Shown here in pieces: positions 1 through 8,614 of a stretch of 64,000 bases of DNA. The stretch spans positions 186,001 to 250,000 of the forward strand of contig NZ_JHQS01000061.1 in NCBI RefSeq assembly GCF_014843845.1, written 5' to 3'. A program made the position numbers and the translations under genes. Position 1 is the stretch's first letter; each line of letters opens with the position of its first letter. The notes below the pieces were generated by a model. It was not told the origin of the DNA and made no database searches. It worked only from the letters and a program-made list of their open reading frames with translations. Source of the DNA: Mesorhizobium amorphae (GTDB lineage: Bacteria; Pseudomonadota; Alphaproteobacteria; Rhizobiales; Rhizobiaceae).

Positions 1-225
1 ATCTTTTCGGCAATCGCCGAGGATCCCGATTTCATGACGCCGATAAAAACCTTCAAGCAGCAGCTGTTCGAGCGGCTGAAGGATGAGACGCCTGATATCA
101 AGGCGCTGCTGGTCTGCTTTCTCGCCATCGAAGGGCTTCGCAGCATGAATCTCTTTGATTCCGACGTGCTCTCGCAGGACGAGCGCCGGCTGCTGGTGGC
201 GTCGCTGCTGGAGATTGCAAAATGA
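1..225 (+). CDS. TetR-family regulator, C-terminal end (partial)
   Basis: The open frame runs in from the left edge and ends at TGA 223-225, so only the last 74 residues are visible and the DNA-binding part lies outside the window. The visible part is helical, with a leucine/alanine-rich stretch and a short terminal helix. This resembles the ligand-binding C-terminal domain of TetR-type repressors, for example around IKALLVCFLAIEGLR. An internal ATG at 34 is unlikely to be the real start because the frame is open upstream of it. The family assignment rests on the general character of the tail only. A link to the decayed permease just downstream cannot be shown. Confidence 0.5.
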   Translation: MFSAIAEDPDFMTPIKTFKQQLFERLKDETPDIKALLVCFLAIEGLRSMNLFDSDVLSQDERRLLVASLLEIAK

Positions 226-640
226 GTTGCCGCGCCCACTGAGGTCGGGCTCAGGTTCAACCGAACGCAACCGTCGGCCGAAATCGTCACGCCAGCTTCA
301 TCGTCCGGACATAGCGTCTTCCCGTCTTGCTGCAGTGCAAACGGAGTGGGACGATGGTGGACGTTGTTTCAAGCGAAGGGGGTATTCCGAGACCGGATCA
401 TCCGCTGCATCAGATCGTCGCCATGGTACCATCGGCATGGCCGACCGGCTGGGCCTGCCAGTGTCGACGACGCATTTGCTGTCTTGCGGCGTCGCGGGCA
501 CGATGGCCGCGAACGGCTCTGGGCTGCAATGGTCGACGGTGCGCAACCTGCTGCTTGCCTGGGTGCTGACGCTGCCATGCTCGATTGCCTTGGCATTCGT
601 GTTGTTCATCGTCTTTCGCCAGGTGTTCTGAGCGAAGGCC
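226..640 (+). pseudogene. Remnant of a PiT-family phosphate permease (C-terminal end)
   Basis: From about 428 to 631 the plus strand encodes a sequence very like the last part of PiT phosphate permeases: GMADRLGLPVSTTH, then SCGVAGTMAANGSGLQWSTVRN, and a final hydrophobic helix ending FRQVF. Just upstream the match continues in another frame (HQIVAMV before the TIGMAD motif), so there is a frameshift near 428. Nothing recognisable as the transporter's N-terminal half is present, since the TetR gene ends at 225. The remainder of this interval shows no other gene. It is read as a decayed leftover. Confidence 0.7.
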
Positions 641-644
641 TGGT

Positions 645-1805
645 TTAGGTGGGATCTTCGCGGTGCAGATCGTGGATGGCGACGCCCTCGACATCGGTCG
701 GCAGGGTCAGCCACTGGCGATGGCGGAGCGTGCGCTGCGTGTCCTCGAGGCCCATCTCCCAATGTTCGCGCATCGAGGTTCCCGAGAATTCGTAGTCCTT
801 GGCGTGTCCCTCATAGCCCTTGTGCTGGTAGATGAGGTGGACGATGTTGACCACGCCTGCATCCGAATAATCGGCGATCAGCTCTTTCTCGCCGTCCTTC
901 AGCAGTTCGGGCGGGACGCGGTTCAGCGCGTCGAGCAGCTTCATCTTCAGCGCATGGATGCGCTGGAAATTGTCGGTGTTCTGGCGCGTGCGGCTGGAAT
1001 ACATGATGTCCTTGTGGCGCGACAGCACGTCGGCCATGCCGCGCGGGAGTGCGCCGCGGGCGCTGAACAGGTCGACCTGGAACACCAGCGACGAGCAGTC
1101 CTCTTCCTGGTCGAGCAGATATTGCAGCGGCGTGTTGGAGACGATGCCACCGTCCCAGTAATACTCGCCCTCGATGCGGACCGACGGGAAGGCCGGCGGC
1201 AGCGCGCCGCTGGCCATGATGTGCTCCGGGCCGATGCGCACATTGTCGGTGTCGAAATAGACGAAGTTGCCGGTCCTGACATTGACCGCGCCGACGCTGA
1301 GCCGCTTCCTGCCGTCGTTGAGGATGTCGAAGTCGATCAGGCTTTCCAGCGTGTCCTTCAATTCGGCGGTGTCGTAGAAGCTGGTGGCGCCGTCGGCCCC
1401 CGGCTGTTCGAACCAGGGATTGGGATTGCGCGGCTTGAAGAAGCCGGGCTGACCCATGGCCATCGTCATCCATGAGGACGTGCGGTTGCGGATGTCGCGG
1501 TAGATGTCGCCTTCGGGCGTATAGGCCCAGATCTTGCGCCCCGAAATCGTCTGCCAGAATTGCTCGAGACGCTGCTGCCGGCGGCTCGGCTCATTGCCGG
1601 CGATGATCGAGGCGTTGATGGCGCCGATCGAGACGCCGGAGAGCCAGCTCGGCTCGCAGCCGGCTTCGGCCAGCGCCTGATAGACGCCGGCCTGATAGGC
1701 GCCGAGCGCACCGCCGCCCTGGAACACCAGAGCGATGCGGTCATATTGCGCCGTGATCTCCGCAATGGTAACGGCGGGCGCCTTGTTGCGGGTGCGTTCA
1801 AGCAC
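645..1805 (-). CDS. Patatin-like phospholipase family protein
   Basis: A 386-residue protein with the hallmarks of patatin-like acyl hydrolases. Near residues 30-40 is a glycine-rich oxyanion loop (GGGALGAYQAG), followed by the nucleophile elbow GVSIG and, further on, the catalytic Asp in DGG (YWDGGIVSNTP). The C-terminal half resembles the extension found in the larger bacterial members (DUF3734 type). The start is GTG at 1805, with a GGAG about seven bases upstream, inside the end of the acetoacetate decarboxylase gene; the two overlap by 8 bases and are probably co-transcribed. The context with acetoacetate decarboxylase and bdhA suggests lipid or polyhydroxybutyrate-related acyl ester hydrolysis. 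The substrate is inferred, not shown. Confidence 0.88.
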   Translation of the reverse strand: MLERTRNKAPAVTIAEITAQYDRIALVFQGGGALGAYQAGVYQALAEAGCEPSWLSGVSIGAINASIIAGNEPSRRQQRLEQFWQTISGRKIWAYTPEGDIYRDIRNRTSSWMTMAMGQPGFFKPRNPNPWFEQPGADGATSFYDTAELKDTLESLIDFDILNDGRKRLSVGAVNVRTGNFVYFDTDNVRIGPEHIMASGALPPAFPSVRIEGEYYWDGGIVSNTPLQYLLDQEEDCSSLVFQVDLFSARGALPRGMADVLSRHKDIMYSSRTRQNTDNFQRIHALKMKLLDALNRVPPELLKDGEKELIADYSDAGVVNIVHLIYQHKGYEGHAKDYEFSGTSMREHWEMGLEDTQRTLRHRQWLTLPTDVEGVAIHDLHREDPT

Positions 1806-2586
1806 GAGCTTTCTCCGGCTGGGATGCGCTGGCAGCGGTCTGACTGTGGCCGGCGAGGTAATCGTGGACGACTTCGCCCAACCCGAGCGTCAAATCGGCG
1901 GTGAAATGGACGGCGGACACGATGTCGAGCACCGGCAGCTTTGCCACGTCGGCCATGACATGAGGCCTGAGATCGAGCGCGGCCGGTGCGGTCCATGCCT
2001 CCTTCAGCGTCACGTCGGTGAGGTAATAGCGAACCAGCTCGCAAATGCGCGGGCTTCCGTCGACATGCGGGATGATCTTGATCAGGAAGTTGGGCGCGGC
2101 GAGCGAGGCCAGCACCTGATCGTGGTCGGCCTCCCTGTGCTTGTAGCCCATCGTGCCGGTGGCGCACAGCACGCTGCCATAGTGCAAGGTGCCGACCACG
2201 ACCTCGCCCTCATGTGCAATCTTGGGGCTGGCGAGCTTCTTCGGAAAACCCCAGAGCTCGCGGCCACCGGCGATCGGCGCGTCGTCATCGAGGTACATGG
2301 AATGGACATAGCCGCCGTGCTGGCCCTTGTAGCGCACCGGGATGACCTGGCCGGTCTCGGTATAGTCGCCGAAGCCGGTCGAATCCGGCATGCGGATGAA
2401 CTCGTATTTGACCAGCGGCTCGTCGATCTCCAGCGGCGCCGGGACGACGGCCTCGAGCGCCTCGCGCGTCGTGCGGTAGGTGATGATGACGTATTCGCGG
2501 TCGAAGAAACGATAGGGACCGGGCGGGAAGGACGGGTTGGTGAGCGGCATCGCATAGGCGCGTTTCACGACATCGGCGATTTCCAA
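1798..2586 (-). CDS. adc: Acetoacetate decarboxylase
   Basis: A 262-residue protein matching the acetoacetate decarboxylase family, which converts acetoacetate to acetone and CO2 through a Schiff base. The WGFPKKLA motif carries the adjacent lysines that hold the Schiff-base Lys, and a Glu/Arg-rich region (GGREL) precedes it. The N-terminus MEIADVVKRAYAMPL resembles that of homologues, which supports the TTG start at 2586 with AAGGG eight bases upstream; ATG 2550 is the alternative. It lies first in a two-gene operon with the patatin-like lipase and is divergent from bdhA, which makes or uses acetoacetate. Together they point to ketone-body metabolism. Confidence 0.9.
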   Translation of the reverse strand: MEIADVVKRAYAMPLTNPSFPPGPYRFFDREYVIITYRTTREALEAVVPAPLEIDEPLVKYEFIRMPDSTGFGDYTETGQVIPVRYKGQHGGYVHSMYLDDDAPIAGGRELWGFPKKLASPKIAHEGEVVVGTLHYGSVLCATGTMGYKHREADHDQVLASLAAPNFLIKIIPHVDGSPRICELVRYYLTDVTLKEAWTAPAALDLRPHVMADVAKLPVLDIVSAVHFTADLTLGLGEVVHDYLAGHSQTAASASQPEKARA

Positions 2587-2750
2587 GTCTGTGCCCTTTC
2601 ATTCGGGATGACCGCGCGAATGCGCAGGCAATTATGTTGCACGGCACCATGACAGCGCCGTGTCGGCCGGGCGACCACGGCCGCAAGGTCAATCGCGGAC
2701 CGGGTCGGGCCGCAATCTGGCTGTAATCGCATCGACATATGGCTCTGGCA

Positions 2751-2780
2751 TTGTCGTGCTGCAATGCACAAATATATGAT
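2751..2780 (+). promoter_or_regulatory. Candidate sigma-70 type promoter of bdhA
   Basis: TTGTCG at 2751-2756 and TATGAT at 2775-2780 are separated by 18 bases and lie 33 bases upstream of the bdhA ATG. The spacing and position suit a housekeeping promoter in the 2587-2813 intergenic region. This is pattern matching only. Confidence 0.35.
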
Positions 2781-2813
2781 CGTACCTCCCTCCCACTTCT
2801 CGCGAGATCCCCC

Positions 2814-3602
2814 ATGGGTTTGCTGTCTTCGAAAAACGCCCTCGTCACCGGCTCGACCAGCGGTATCGGCCTGGCCATAGCCCGCGCCTTTGCCGCCGAA
2901 GGCGCCAACGTCACCATCAACGGGCTGGGCGACGACGCGGCAATCGAACAGGAGCGCGCCGGCATCGAGCGGGATTTCGGCGTCAAGTGCCGCTATTCCG
3001 ACGCCAACATGATGGACGGCGCGGCGGTGAGCGCCATGGTGCGCGAGGCCGAGGAAGCCTTCGGCAGCCTCGACATACTGGTCAACAATGCCGGCATCCA
3101 GCATGTCGCGCCGATCGAGGAGTTTCCCGACGACAAATGGGAAGCCATCATCCGCATCAACCTGCTTGCGGCCTTCTATGCGATCAAGGCAGCACTACCC
3201 GGCATGAAGGCGCGCAAATGGGGCCGCATCATCAACACCGCTTCCGCGCATGCGCTGGTCGCCTCGCCGTTCAAGTCGGCCTACGTCTCGGCCAAGCACG
3301 GCATAGCCGGTCTGACCAAGACCGTGGCGCTGGAAGCGGCGCAGGACGGCGTCACCGTCAATGCGATCGCTCCCGGCTATGTCTGGACGCCGCTGGTCGA
3401 AAAGCAGATTCCCGACACGATGAAGGCGCGCGGCATGACCGAGGAACAGGTTAAGCACGACGTGCTGCTCGCGGCCCAGCCGACCAAGGAGTTCGTCACC
3501 GTCGAGGAGCTTGCGGCGCTGGCGCTGTTCCTGTGCTCGGACGCGGCCAGGCAGATCACCGGCACGACCTTGCCGATGGATGGCGGCTGGACGGCGCAGT
3601 AA
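2814..3602 (+). CDS. bdhA: 3-hydroxybutyrate dehydrogenase (SDR family)
   Basis: A 262-residue short-chain dehydrogenase that interconverts D-3-hydroxybutyrate and acetoacetate with NAD(H). It has the cofactor motif TGSTSGIG near residue 12, NNAG near 90, the catalytic Ser in NTASAHA, and the YVSAK Tyr/Lys pair. The C-terminal region around WTPLVEKQIPD is typical of bacterial BdhA. The start at 2814 gives the usual N-terminus (MGLLSSKNALVTG); the frame is open back to 2739, but the extra 25 residues have no family counterpart. It is transcribed away from acetoacetate decarboxylase, so the two sets share a control region. A role in PHB or ketone-body use is inferred from the family. Confidence 0.93.
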   Translation: MGLLSSKNALVTGSTSGIGLAIARAFAAEGANVTINGLGDDAAIEQERAGIERDFGVKCRYSDANMMDGAAVSAMVREAEEAFGSLDILVNNAGIQHVAPIEEFPDDKWEAIIRINLLAAFYAIKAALPGMKARKWGRIINTASAHALVASPFKSAYVSAKHGIAGLTKTVALEAAQDGVTVNAIAPGYVWTPLVEKQIPDTMKARGMTEEQVKHDVLLAAQPTKEFVTVEELAALALFLCSDAARQITGTTLPMDGGWTAQ

Positions 3603-3697
3603 GCGCTAGCGGCAGCAAGGTTCAGCCTATTGCCGGCTCGATGCCGTAGCGGCTATGCCTGCACCGACTAGCGAAACGACGCGCGGATGAGCCAGGC

Positions 3698-4741
3698 ATG
3701 AGCGAAATCAGGGTGGATCGTCTCACCAAGCGGTTCAACGAAACGGTCGCGCTGGACGCCGTTTCGCTGGATTTCCCGGCCGGCACCTTCACGGCGCTGC
3801 TCGGGCCGTCGGGATGCGGCAAGACCACGATGCTGAGGCTGATCGCCGGCTTCGAGGCGCCCAGCGATGGCCGCGTGTTCTTCGTCGAAGAACTGATGGC
3901 CGATCCGCAACGGCAGGTCGCGCCGGAAGCGCGCGGCATCGGCGTCGTCTTCCAGTCCTACGCGCTGTGGCCGCATATGGACGTGGCCGCAAACGTCGCC
4001 TATCCGCTGAAAGCCAGGCATGTCAAAGCCGGCGAGATCGCCGGCCGTGTCGGCGCGGTGCTCGATATCGTCGGGCTCGCCGGTTTCGAGGGCCGCCGCA
4101 TCGAGGAACTATCCGGCGGCCAGCGTCAGCGCGTGGCGCTGGCGCGCTGCCTGGTGGCCGACGCCAGGATCATCCTGTTCGACGAACCGCTTGCCAATCT
4201 CGACATGCATCTGCGCGCCTCGATGGTCGAAGCGTTTCGCGATATCCATCGCCGCACCGGCGCCACCATCGTTTACGTCACCCACGACCAGGCCGAAGCG
4301 CTCGCCCTGGCCGATCGCGTCGCCATCATGAACGAGGGCAAGGTGCTGCAGGTGGCGCCGCCGCAGGAAGTCTATCGCGCGCCCGCCGACACCATGGTCG
4401 CCGGCTTCGTCGGGCGTGGCAGCGTCGTCTCGGCGACGGCGGTCGATCATGACGCAACGAGCGCGAGGATCGACATAGCGGGGCATCGGGTCACGGCGCG
4501 TAGCACCGGGGGCGGCGCCGGCGCGGTCAAGGTATTGCTTCGGCCGGAAGCGCTGCGGCTTGCCTCCGAAGGCCTGCCGGCAACGGTGCTCGACAGCATC
4601 TATCGCGGCCCGGTCCACGAGGTCAGGCTGGCCTTGCCGGCGCCGGGACAGGAATTGCTGATCGACAGCGCCGATGCGCTGGCGGTCGGCCAGCAGGTGC
4701 ATGTGGCGGTTTCCGACGCCTGGGTGATCCCGAGGGCCTGA
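3698..4741 (+). CDS. ABC transporter ATP-binding protein (iron/phosphonate/polyamine type)
   Basis: A 347-residue importer ATPase. It shows Walker A (GPSGCGKTT), a Q-loop (VFQSYALWPH), the signature LSGGQRQRVALAR, Walker B (IILFDEPLANLD) and the H-switch (VTHDQAEAL). The roughly 110 C-terminal residues form a TOBE-like regulatory domain, as in PotA, CysA and FbpC. The gene is convergent with a permease/binding-protein pair of the matching class that lacks its own ATPase, so it most likely powers that system. The start is ATG 3698; no strong ribosome-binding site is evident. The substrate (ferric iron, phosphonate or similar) is not decided by the sequence. Confidence 0.9.
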   Translation: MSEIRVDRLTKRFNETVALDAVSLDFPAGTFTALLGPSGCGKTTMLRLIAGFEAPSDGRVFFVEELMADPQRQVAPEARGIGVVFQSYALWPHMDVAANVAYPLKARHVKAGEIAGRVGAVLDIVGLAGFEGRRIEELSGGQRQRVALARCLVADARIILFDEPLANLDMHLRASMVEAFRDIHRRTGATIVYVTHDQAEALALADRVAIMNEGKVLQVAPPQEVYRAPADTMVAGFVGRGSVVSATAVDHDATSARIDIAGHRVTARSTGGGAGAVKVLLRPEALRLASEGLPATVLDSIYRGPVHEVRLALPAPGQELLIDSADALAVGQQVHVAVSDAWVIPRA

Positions 4742-4806
4742 GTCCGGGAATTTGTTTTACGCAATTCCGGACCGAAAACCGCAAACACTTTTCCTGGAGT
4801 TGCTCT
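4742..4806. repeat. Palindromic intergenic repeat / bidirectional terminator between convergent genes
   Basis: An inverted repeat, GTCCGGGAATT (4742-4752) against AATTCCGGAC (4763-4772), with a ten-base loop, lies directly after the ATPase stop codon. It is followed by ACTTTTCCTGGAGTTGC, which partly mirrors the first arm. From memory, the overall pattern resembles intergenic mosaic palindromes common in rhizobial genomes; no search was run. Its place between two convergent genes would also suit transcription termination in both directions. Confidence 0.5.
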
Positions 4807-6547
4807 ACCTCCAGGGCAATACGCCCGCCGGAAGCCGGCGCCCGAACCGGTCTAGGACCAGCAGCAGGGCGATGACGACGGCGATTGTCGACACGGCTAT
4901 GGCCGAAGCCTGCGTGCCCAATCCGGCTTCCTCCAGGCTGAACAGCACAACTCCGAGCGTCTCGTTGCCGCTCGACCAGAGCAGGGCCGAGACCGTCAGT
5001 TCGTTGAAGGCGCTCATGAAGACGAGCAGCCCGCCGGCGACCGCCGCCGGCGCGGCGAGCGGCGCGGCAATCGTTGCAAGCCGGCGAAGCGGGCCGGCTC
5101 CAGAGACCGCGGCGGCCTCGTCGAGATCGCGTGAAATCTGCCCGACGGCGGTCGCCACCGGCTTCATGGCGAGGGTGAAAAACCGCATCGCGTAAGCGAT
5201 GACGATGATCGATGCGGTTGCGTAGAGGCTGCCGATCAGCGGCAGGGGGCGCAGGAAAAGCAGGATGCAGGCGATGGCAAGGACGACGCCGGGAACCGCA
5301 TAGGGCAGGTCGACGATGCCACTGAGGAGACGCTGCCAGCGCCGGCCGAAGCGGTCGAGCACGACGCTCACCGGAATGACGCCGATCGCCAGGATCAGCG
5401 CCGCGCTGCCGGCAAAGAGAGCGGAATTGCGGAAGGCGCGAACGGTCGAGGCCTGCCGGGCCAGCACCTCCGCATAATTGGAAGCGGTGATCGTGTCCCA
5501 GCCAAGCGGCACGCCGAAGGAGGGGATGAGCGAGGTCGTCAAAAGCGCGCAAGCCGGCAGGACGAGGATGACGCCGATCACCAGCCAGGCGAGCCCCGCG
5601 AGCGGCAGGCACCAGGCGCCAAGTTCGAAACGAGCCGGCGTGCCGCCGGTGAAACGATGGGCCGCACCGCGCAAGGCCAGCGACTGGCAGGCGACGCCGG
5701 CCAGCGCCAGCACGCCGACCAGCACCGACAACGCCGCGATCTGCGGCAGCACGCCGGGGCCGAAGCTCGACAGATCCTGATAGATCAGTGTCGGCAGCGT
5801 CAAATAGTTGACCGGCATTCCGAGCAGGGCCGGGATGCCGAAATTGCCGACGCCAGAGACGAAGGCGAGCGCGGCCGCGGCGACGACATACGGTCGCACG
5901 ACCGGCAGCGCGATGGTTCGCAGCGCGTAAAGGGGCGTGGCGCCCGAGGCCCTCGCGGCCTCGATGAGATCACGCGGCACCCGGGAAAGCCCTGCTCGCA
6001 GCGTGATGAACACGATCGGCGCGTGCTGGACGGCGTAAAGCAGGATGATGCCGTTGCGGCCAAGCATCGGATTGGGCGTGCCTGGTGGCGGCGCCAGGCC
6101 AACCATGCCGAGCAGCGTGCTGGACGGACCGAACAAATGCAGCCACGACAGCGCCGTGACCTGTGGCGCGATCATCAACGGCAATAGCAGCAGGAAGCCG
6201 AGCGCCTTGCGCCCGGGCAGGTCGGTCATGGTCACCGCGACGGCGAAGGGGCCACCGAGGCAGACGGCAAACACGGCGCCGAAGAAGGCGGTGTCCAGCG
6301 TGTGCCCCATCGCCCGCAAGGCGGCAGGCCTGGCGAGGCGATCGGCGAAGGCGCCGAAATCGAGTTCGCCACCCGGCGCGACGGCCGCGACGACTAGCCT
6401 CGCCATCGGCAACAGGCTGAGCAGCGCGATGATCAGCAGAACGGCCAGCGCCGAAGCGCGAAAGCCTGATGTCGCTCGCCCTGCGGAGATGTGCCGGCGC
6501 CTTGCCGGCACGGACCGCCCGGGCAGGATATGCTCAGCAGATGACAT
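4805..6547 (-). CDS. ABC transporter permease, two-domain (ferric iron / phosphonate type)
   Basis: A 580-residue membrane protein made of two permease units of about six helices each, as in FbpB-type proteins. Each unit carries a cytoplasmic EAA loop: EAARASGATPL in the first half and EAAAVSGAGPL in the second. A short N-terminal cytoplasmic tail precedes the first helix. The start ATG 6547 lies 30 bases after the binding-protein gene, so the two form an operon. The cognate ATPase is most likely the convergent gene at 3698-4741. Confidence 0.9.
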   Translation of the reverse strand: MSSAEHILPGRSVPARRRHISAGRATSGFRASALAVLLIIALLSLLPMARLVVAAVAPGGELDFGAFADRLARPAALRAMGHTLDTAFFGAVFAVCLGGPFAVAVTMTDLPGRKALGFLLLLPLMIAPQVTALSWLHLFGPSSTLLGMVGLAPPPGTPNPMLGRNGIILLYAVQHAPIVFITLRAGLSRVPRDLIEAARASGATPLYALRTIALPVVRPYVVAAAALAFVSGVGNFGIPALLGMPVNYLTLPTLIYQDLSSFGPGVLPQIAALSVLVGVLALAGVACQSLALRGAAHRFTGGTPARFELGAWCLPLAGLAWLVIGVILVLPACALLTTSLIPSFGVPLGWDTITASNYAEVLARQASTVRAFRNSALFAGSAALILAIGVIPVSVVLDRFGRRWQRLLSGIVDLPYAVPGVVLAIACILLFLRPLPLIGSLYATASIIVIAYAMRFFTLAMKPVATAVGQISRDLDEAAAVSGAGPLRRLATIAAPLAAPAAVAGGLLVFMSAFNELTVSALLWSSGNETLGVVLFSLEEAGLGTQASAIAVSTIAVVIALLLVLDRFGRRLPAGVLPWR

Positions 6548-6577
6548 TGCTGGTCATTGGGCTGGCTGCCGGGCCGC

Positions 6578-7552
6578 CTACTGGCTCATCACGGCGCCGA
6601 ACTTTTCCTTGTTGGCGGCATCGTTGGCAAGTGCGGCGGCCGCATCGTAGCCGAGCACCTTGATCGAGCCGCGATCGGGATAGCCGGCCGGCAAAGCGAC
6701 GTCGGCGCGCGCCGGGATGTAGCCCATCTTGGCAGCAACTTCCTGGCCGTCCTTGGACAGCAGGAAATCGACGAAGGCCTTGGCGGCGTCGGTGTCCTTG
6801 GCCGTGGACAGGATGGCCACCGGCTCGGTGACGGCCGAAACGCCTTCCTTCGGGAAGACGAATTCGACCGGAGCGCCCTTGGCCTTCTCGCGTATCGGCA
6901 TGTAGTCGACGATCATGCCGAACAGCTTGTCGCCGCCGCTGACGGCCTTCAGCACATCGCCATTGCCGCCGCTCGCCTGGGCGCCGTTCTTGGCCAGCGC
7001 GCCGTAATAGTCCCAGCCTTCCGGCAAATTGCCGGTCAGCGTCACCGCGTGGATCATCGCGGCACCCGAGGTCAGCGGGCTCGGCATCGCGACAAGGCCT
7101 TTCGCCTCCGGCTTGGTCAAATCTTCCCAGCTCGTCGGCACGAAGGGCGCCTTGGTGTTGTAGACAATGCCGGTGGTGATCAGCTTGGTCGAGAAATAGG
7201 TCTTGTCCTTGTCGTAGAGGGCGGTATCGATGCCGGAGACACCGGCGCCGGGGTAGGCGAGCAGGCGCCCTTCCTTCTTCAGCCCTTCCATGGTCACGAC
7301 GTCGGCGATCAGGAGCACGTCGGCCTGCGGCTGGCCGGCTTCGATCTCGGCGCGCAGCTTGGCCAGGATTTTCGGCGTTCCATCACGCACCCACTCGACC
7401 TTGATGCCGGGGTTCTTGGCCATGAAGGCATCGACGGTCTGCTGGGCGTCGGTATTGGGCTGGCTGGTGTAGAGCACGAGCTTGCCATCGGCAGCCGAAG
7501 CACCTGTGACGGCCGATGCCAGCATCATGGCGGCGAAAATGATCTTGTGCAT
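6578..7552 (-). CDS. ABC transporter substrate-binding protein (iron/phosphonate class)
   Basis: A 324-residue periplasmic binding protein with a clear signal peptide (about residues 1-21, ending ASA) and a mature start ADGKLVLYTSQPN, typical of class-I type binding proteins for iron, thiamine or 2-aminoethylphosphonate. A GGAG six bases before ATG 7552 fixes the start; the open frame extends 11 codons further without support. It is the first gene of the pair with the permease. No cluster of tyrosines diagnostic of ferric-ion binding is obvious, so the ligand is left open. Confidence 0.87.
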   Translation of the reverse strand: MHKIIFAAMMLASAVTGASAADGKLVLYTSQPNTDAQQTVDAFMAKNPGIKVEWVRDGTPKILAKLRAEIEAGQPQADVLLIADVVTMEGLKKEGRLLAYPGAGVSGIDTALYDKDKTYFSTKLITTGIVYNTKAPFVPTSWEDLTKPEAKGLVAMPSPLTSGAAMIHAVTLTGNLPEGWDYYGALAKNGAQASGGNGDVLKAVSGGDKLFGMIVDYMPIREKAKGAPVEFVFPKEGVSAVTEPVAILSTAKDTDAAKAFVDFLLSKDGQEVAAKMGYIPARADVALPAGYPDRGSIKVLGYDAAAALANDAANKEKFGAVMSQ

Positions 7553-7795
7553 GGAAAGCTCCAGAGAAAGAGAGAACCGGCCCACGAGCGCCAGCTGAAG
7601 GCACTGGGTATCGCTGCAGCATAACTCTATTGTGACGGCGTTCGGGAATGACGCGCATGGCCGCCGCCAGCTGCTGCTTTCTTGACAAAGGCCGGCGATC
7701 GTTCCAGCATTGTGGCAAGGGGTTCATCGCGATGACCCCGTGAGGCGTCAGCCCAACGATCGCGTCCAAGCTCTCTTTTCCTGGAGGTGGACGCC

Positions 7796-8614
7796 ATGCC
7801 GTCAACAACCGCAATCACCGTAGCGCAACTCTCCCGTCTCGTCGGCCTGCCCGACGCGCCCGATCTCGTCGACGTGCGTATCGATGAGGATTTTGAAGCC
7901 GATCCGCGCCTGCTGCCGGCGTCGTGCCGGCGCGATTTCAGGACCGTCTCGACCTGGGCGGCCGACTTCGCCGGGCGCCGCGTCGTCGTCATCTGTCAAA
8001 GAGGGCAAAAGCTCTCGCAAGGCGTCGCCGCATGGCTGCGCCATGAAGGTATCGCTGCTGAATCGCTGGAAGGCGGCTTCGAGGCCTGGGTCGCGGCCAA
8101 GGGGCCTCTGTTCAAGGCAGATGCGATGCCGCCGCGCGACGACAAGGGCCGCACGGTGTGGGTGACACGCGCGCGCCCCAAGGTCGACCGTATAGCCTGT
8201 CCGTGGCTGATCCGCCGTTTCGTCGATCCTTCGGCCGTGTTCCTGTTCGTCGAACCGTCCGAGGTGCTGGCGGCTGCCGATCGTTTTTCGGCGGTTCCCT
8301 TCGATATAGACGACGTGTTCTGGAGCCATCGCGGCGAGCGCTGCACCTTCGACACCATGATCGAGGAGTTCGGACTGCGCTCCGAGGCGCTTGATCGCCT
8401 CGCTCTGATCGTGCGCGCCGCCGACACAGCGCGCCTCGATCTCGTTCCGCAGGCAGCGGGCTTCCTCGCCGCGTCGCTCGGCCTGTCGCGCATGTTCCGC
8501 GACGATCTCGAACAGCTCGAGGCCGGCATGCTGCTCTACGATGCGTTCTTCCGGTGGTGCCGCGACGCTACCGATGAAACGCACAACTGGCCGAGCGGGA
8601 GCAAAGCGCCATGA
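7796..8614 (+). CDS. Rhodanese / chromate resistance protein (ChrB C-terminal domain)
   Basis: A 272-residue protein with two parts. The first 105 or so residues form a rhodanese-like domain with the expected active-site cysteine loop (VICQRGQK). The rest matches the chromate-resistance domain of ChrB-type proteins, with VTRARPKVDRIACPWLIRRF and HRGERCTFD. GGAGG at 7783-7787 lies eight bases before ATG 7796; a GTG nine bases earlier overlaps that site and is rejected. The stop overlaps the start of chrA by 4 bases, so translation is coupled. The likely role is chromate sensing or handling alongside the efflux pump. Confidence 0.85.
   Translation: MPSTTAITVAQLSRLVGLPDAPDLVDVRIDEDFEADPRLLPASCRRDFRTVSTWAADFAGRRVVVICQRGQKLSQGVAAWLRHEGIAAESLEGGFEAWVAAKGPLFKADAMPPRDDKGRTVWVTRARPKVDRIACPWLIRRFVDPSAVFLFVEPSEVLAAADRFSAVPFDIDDVFWSHRGERCTFDTMIEEFGLRSEALDRLALIVRAADTARLDLVPQAAGFLAASLGLSRMFRDDLEQLEAGMLLYDAFFRWCRDATDETHNWPSGSKAP

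Noticed and set aside
585..1475. Long plus-strand open frame of 296 codons opposite the patatin gene
   Set aside because: It is a shadow of the minus-strand gene, which has clear catalytic motifs; the plus-strand protein is low in structure and matches nothing.
6557..7624. 355-codon plus-strand open frame opposite the binding-protein gene
   Set aside because: The minus-strand protein has a signal peptide and family motifs; the plus frame is a high-G+C shadow.
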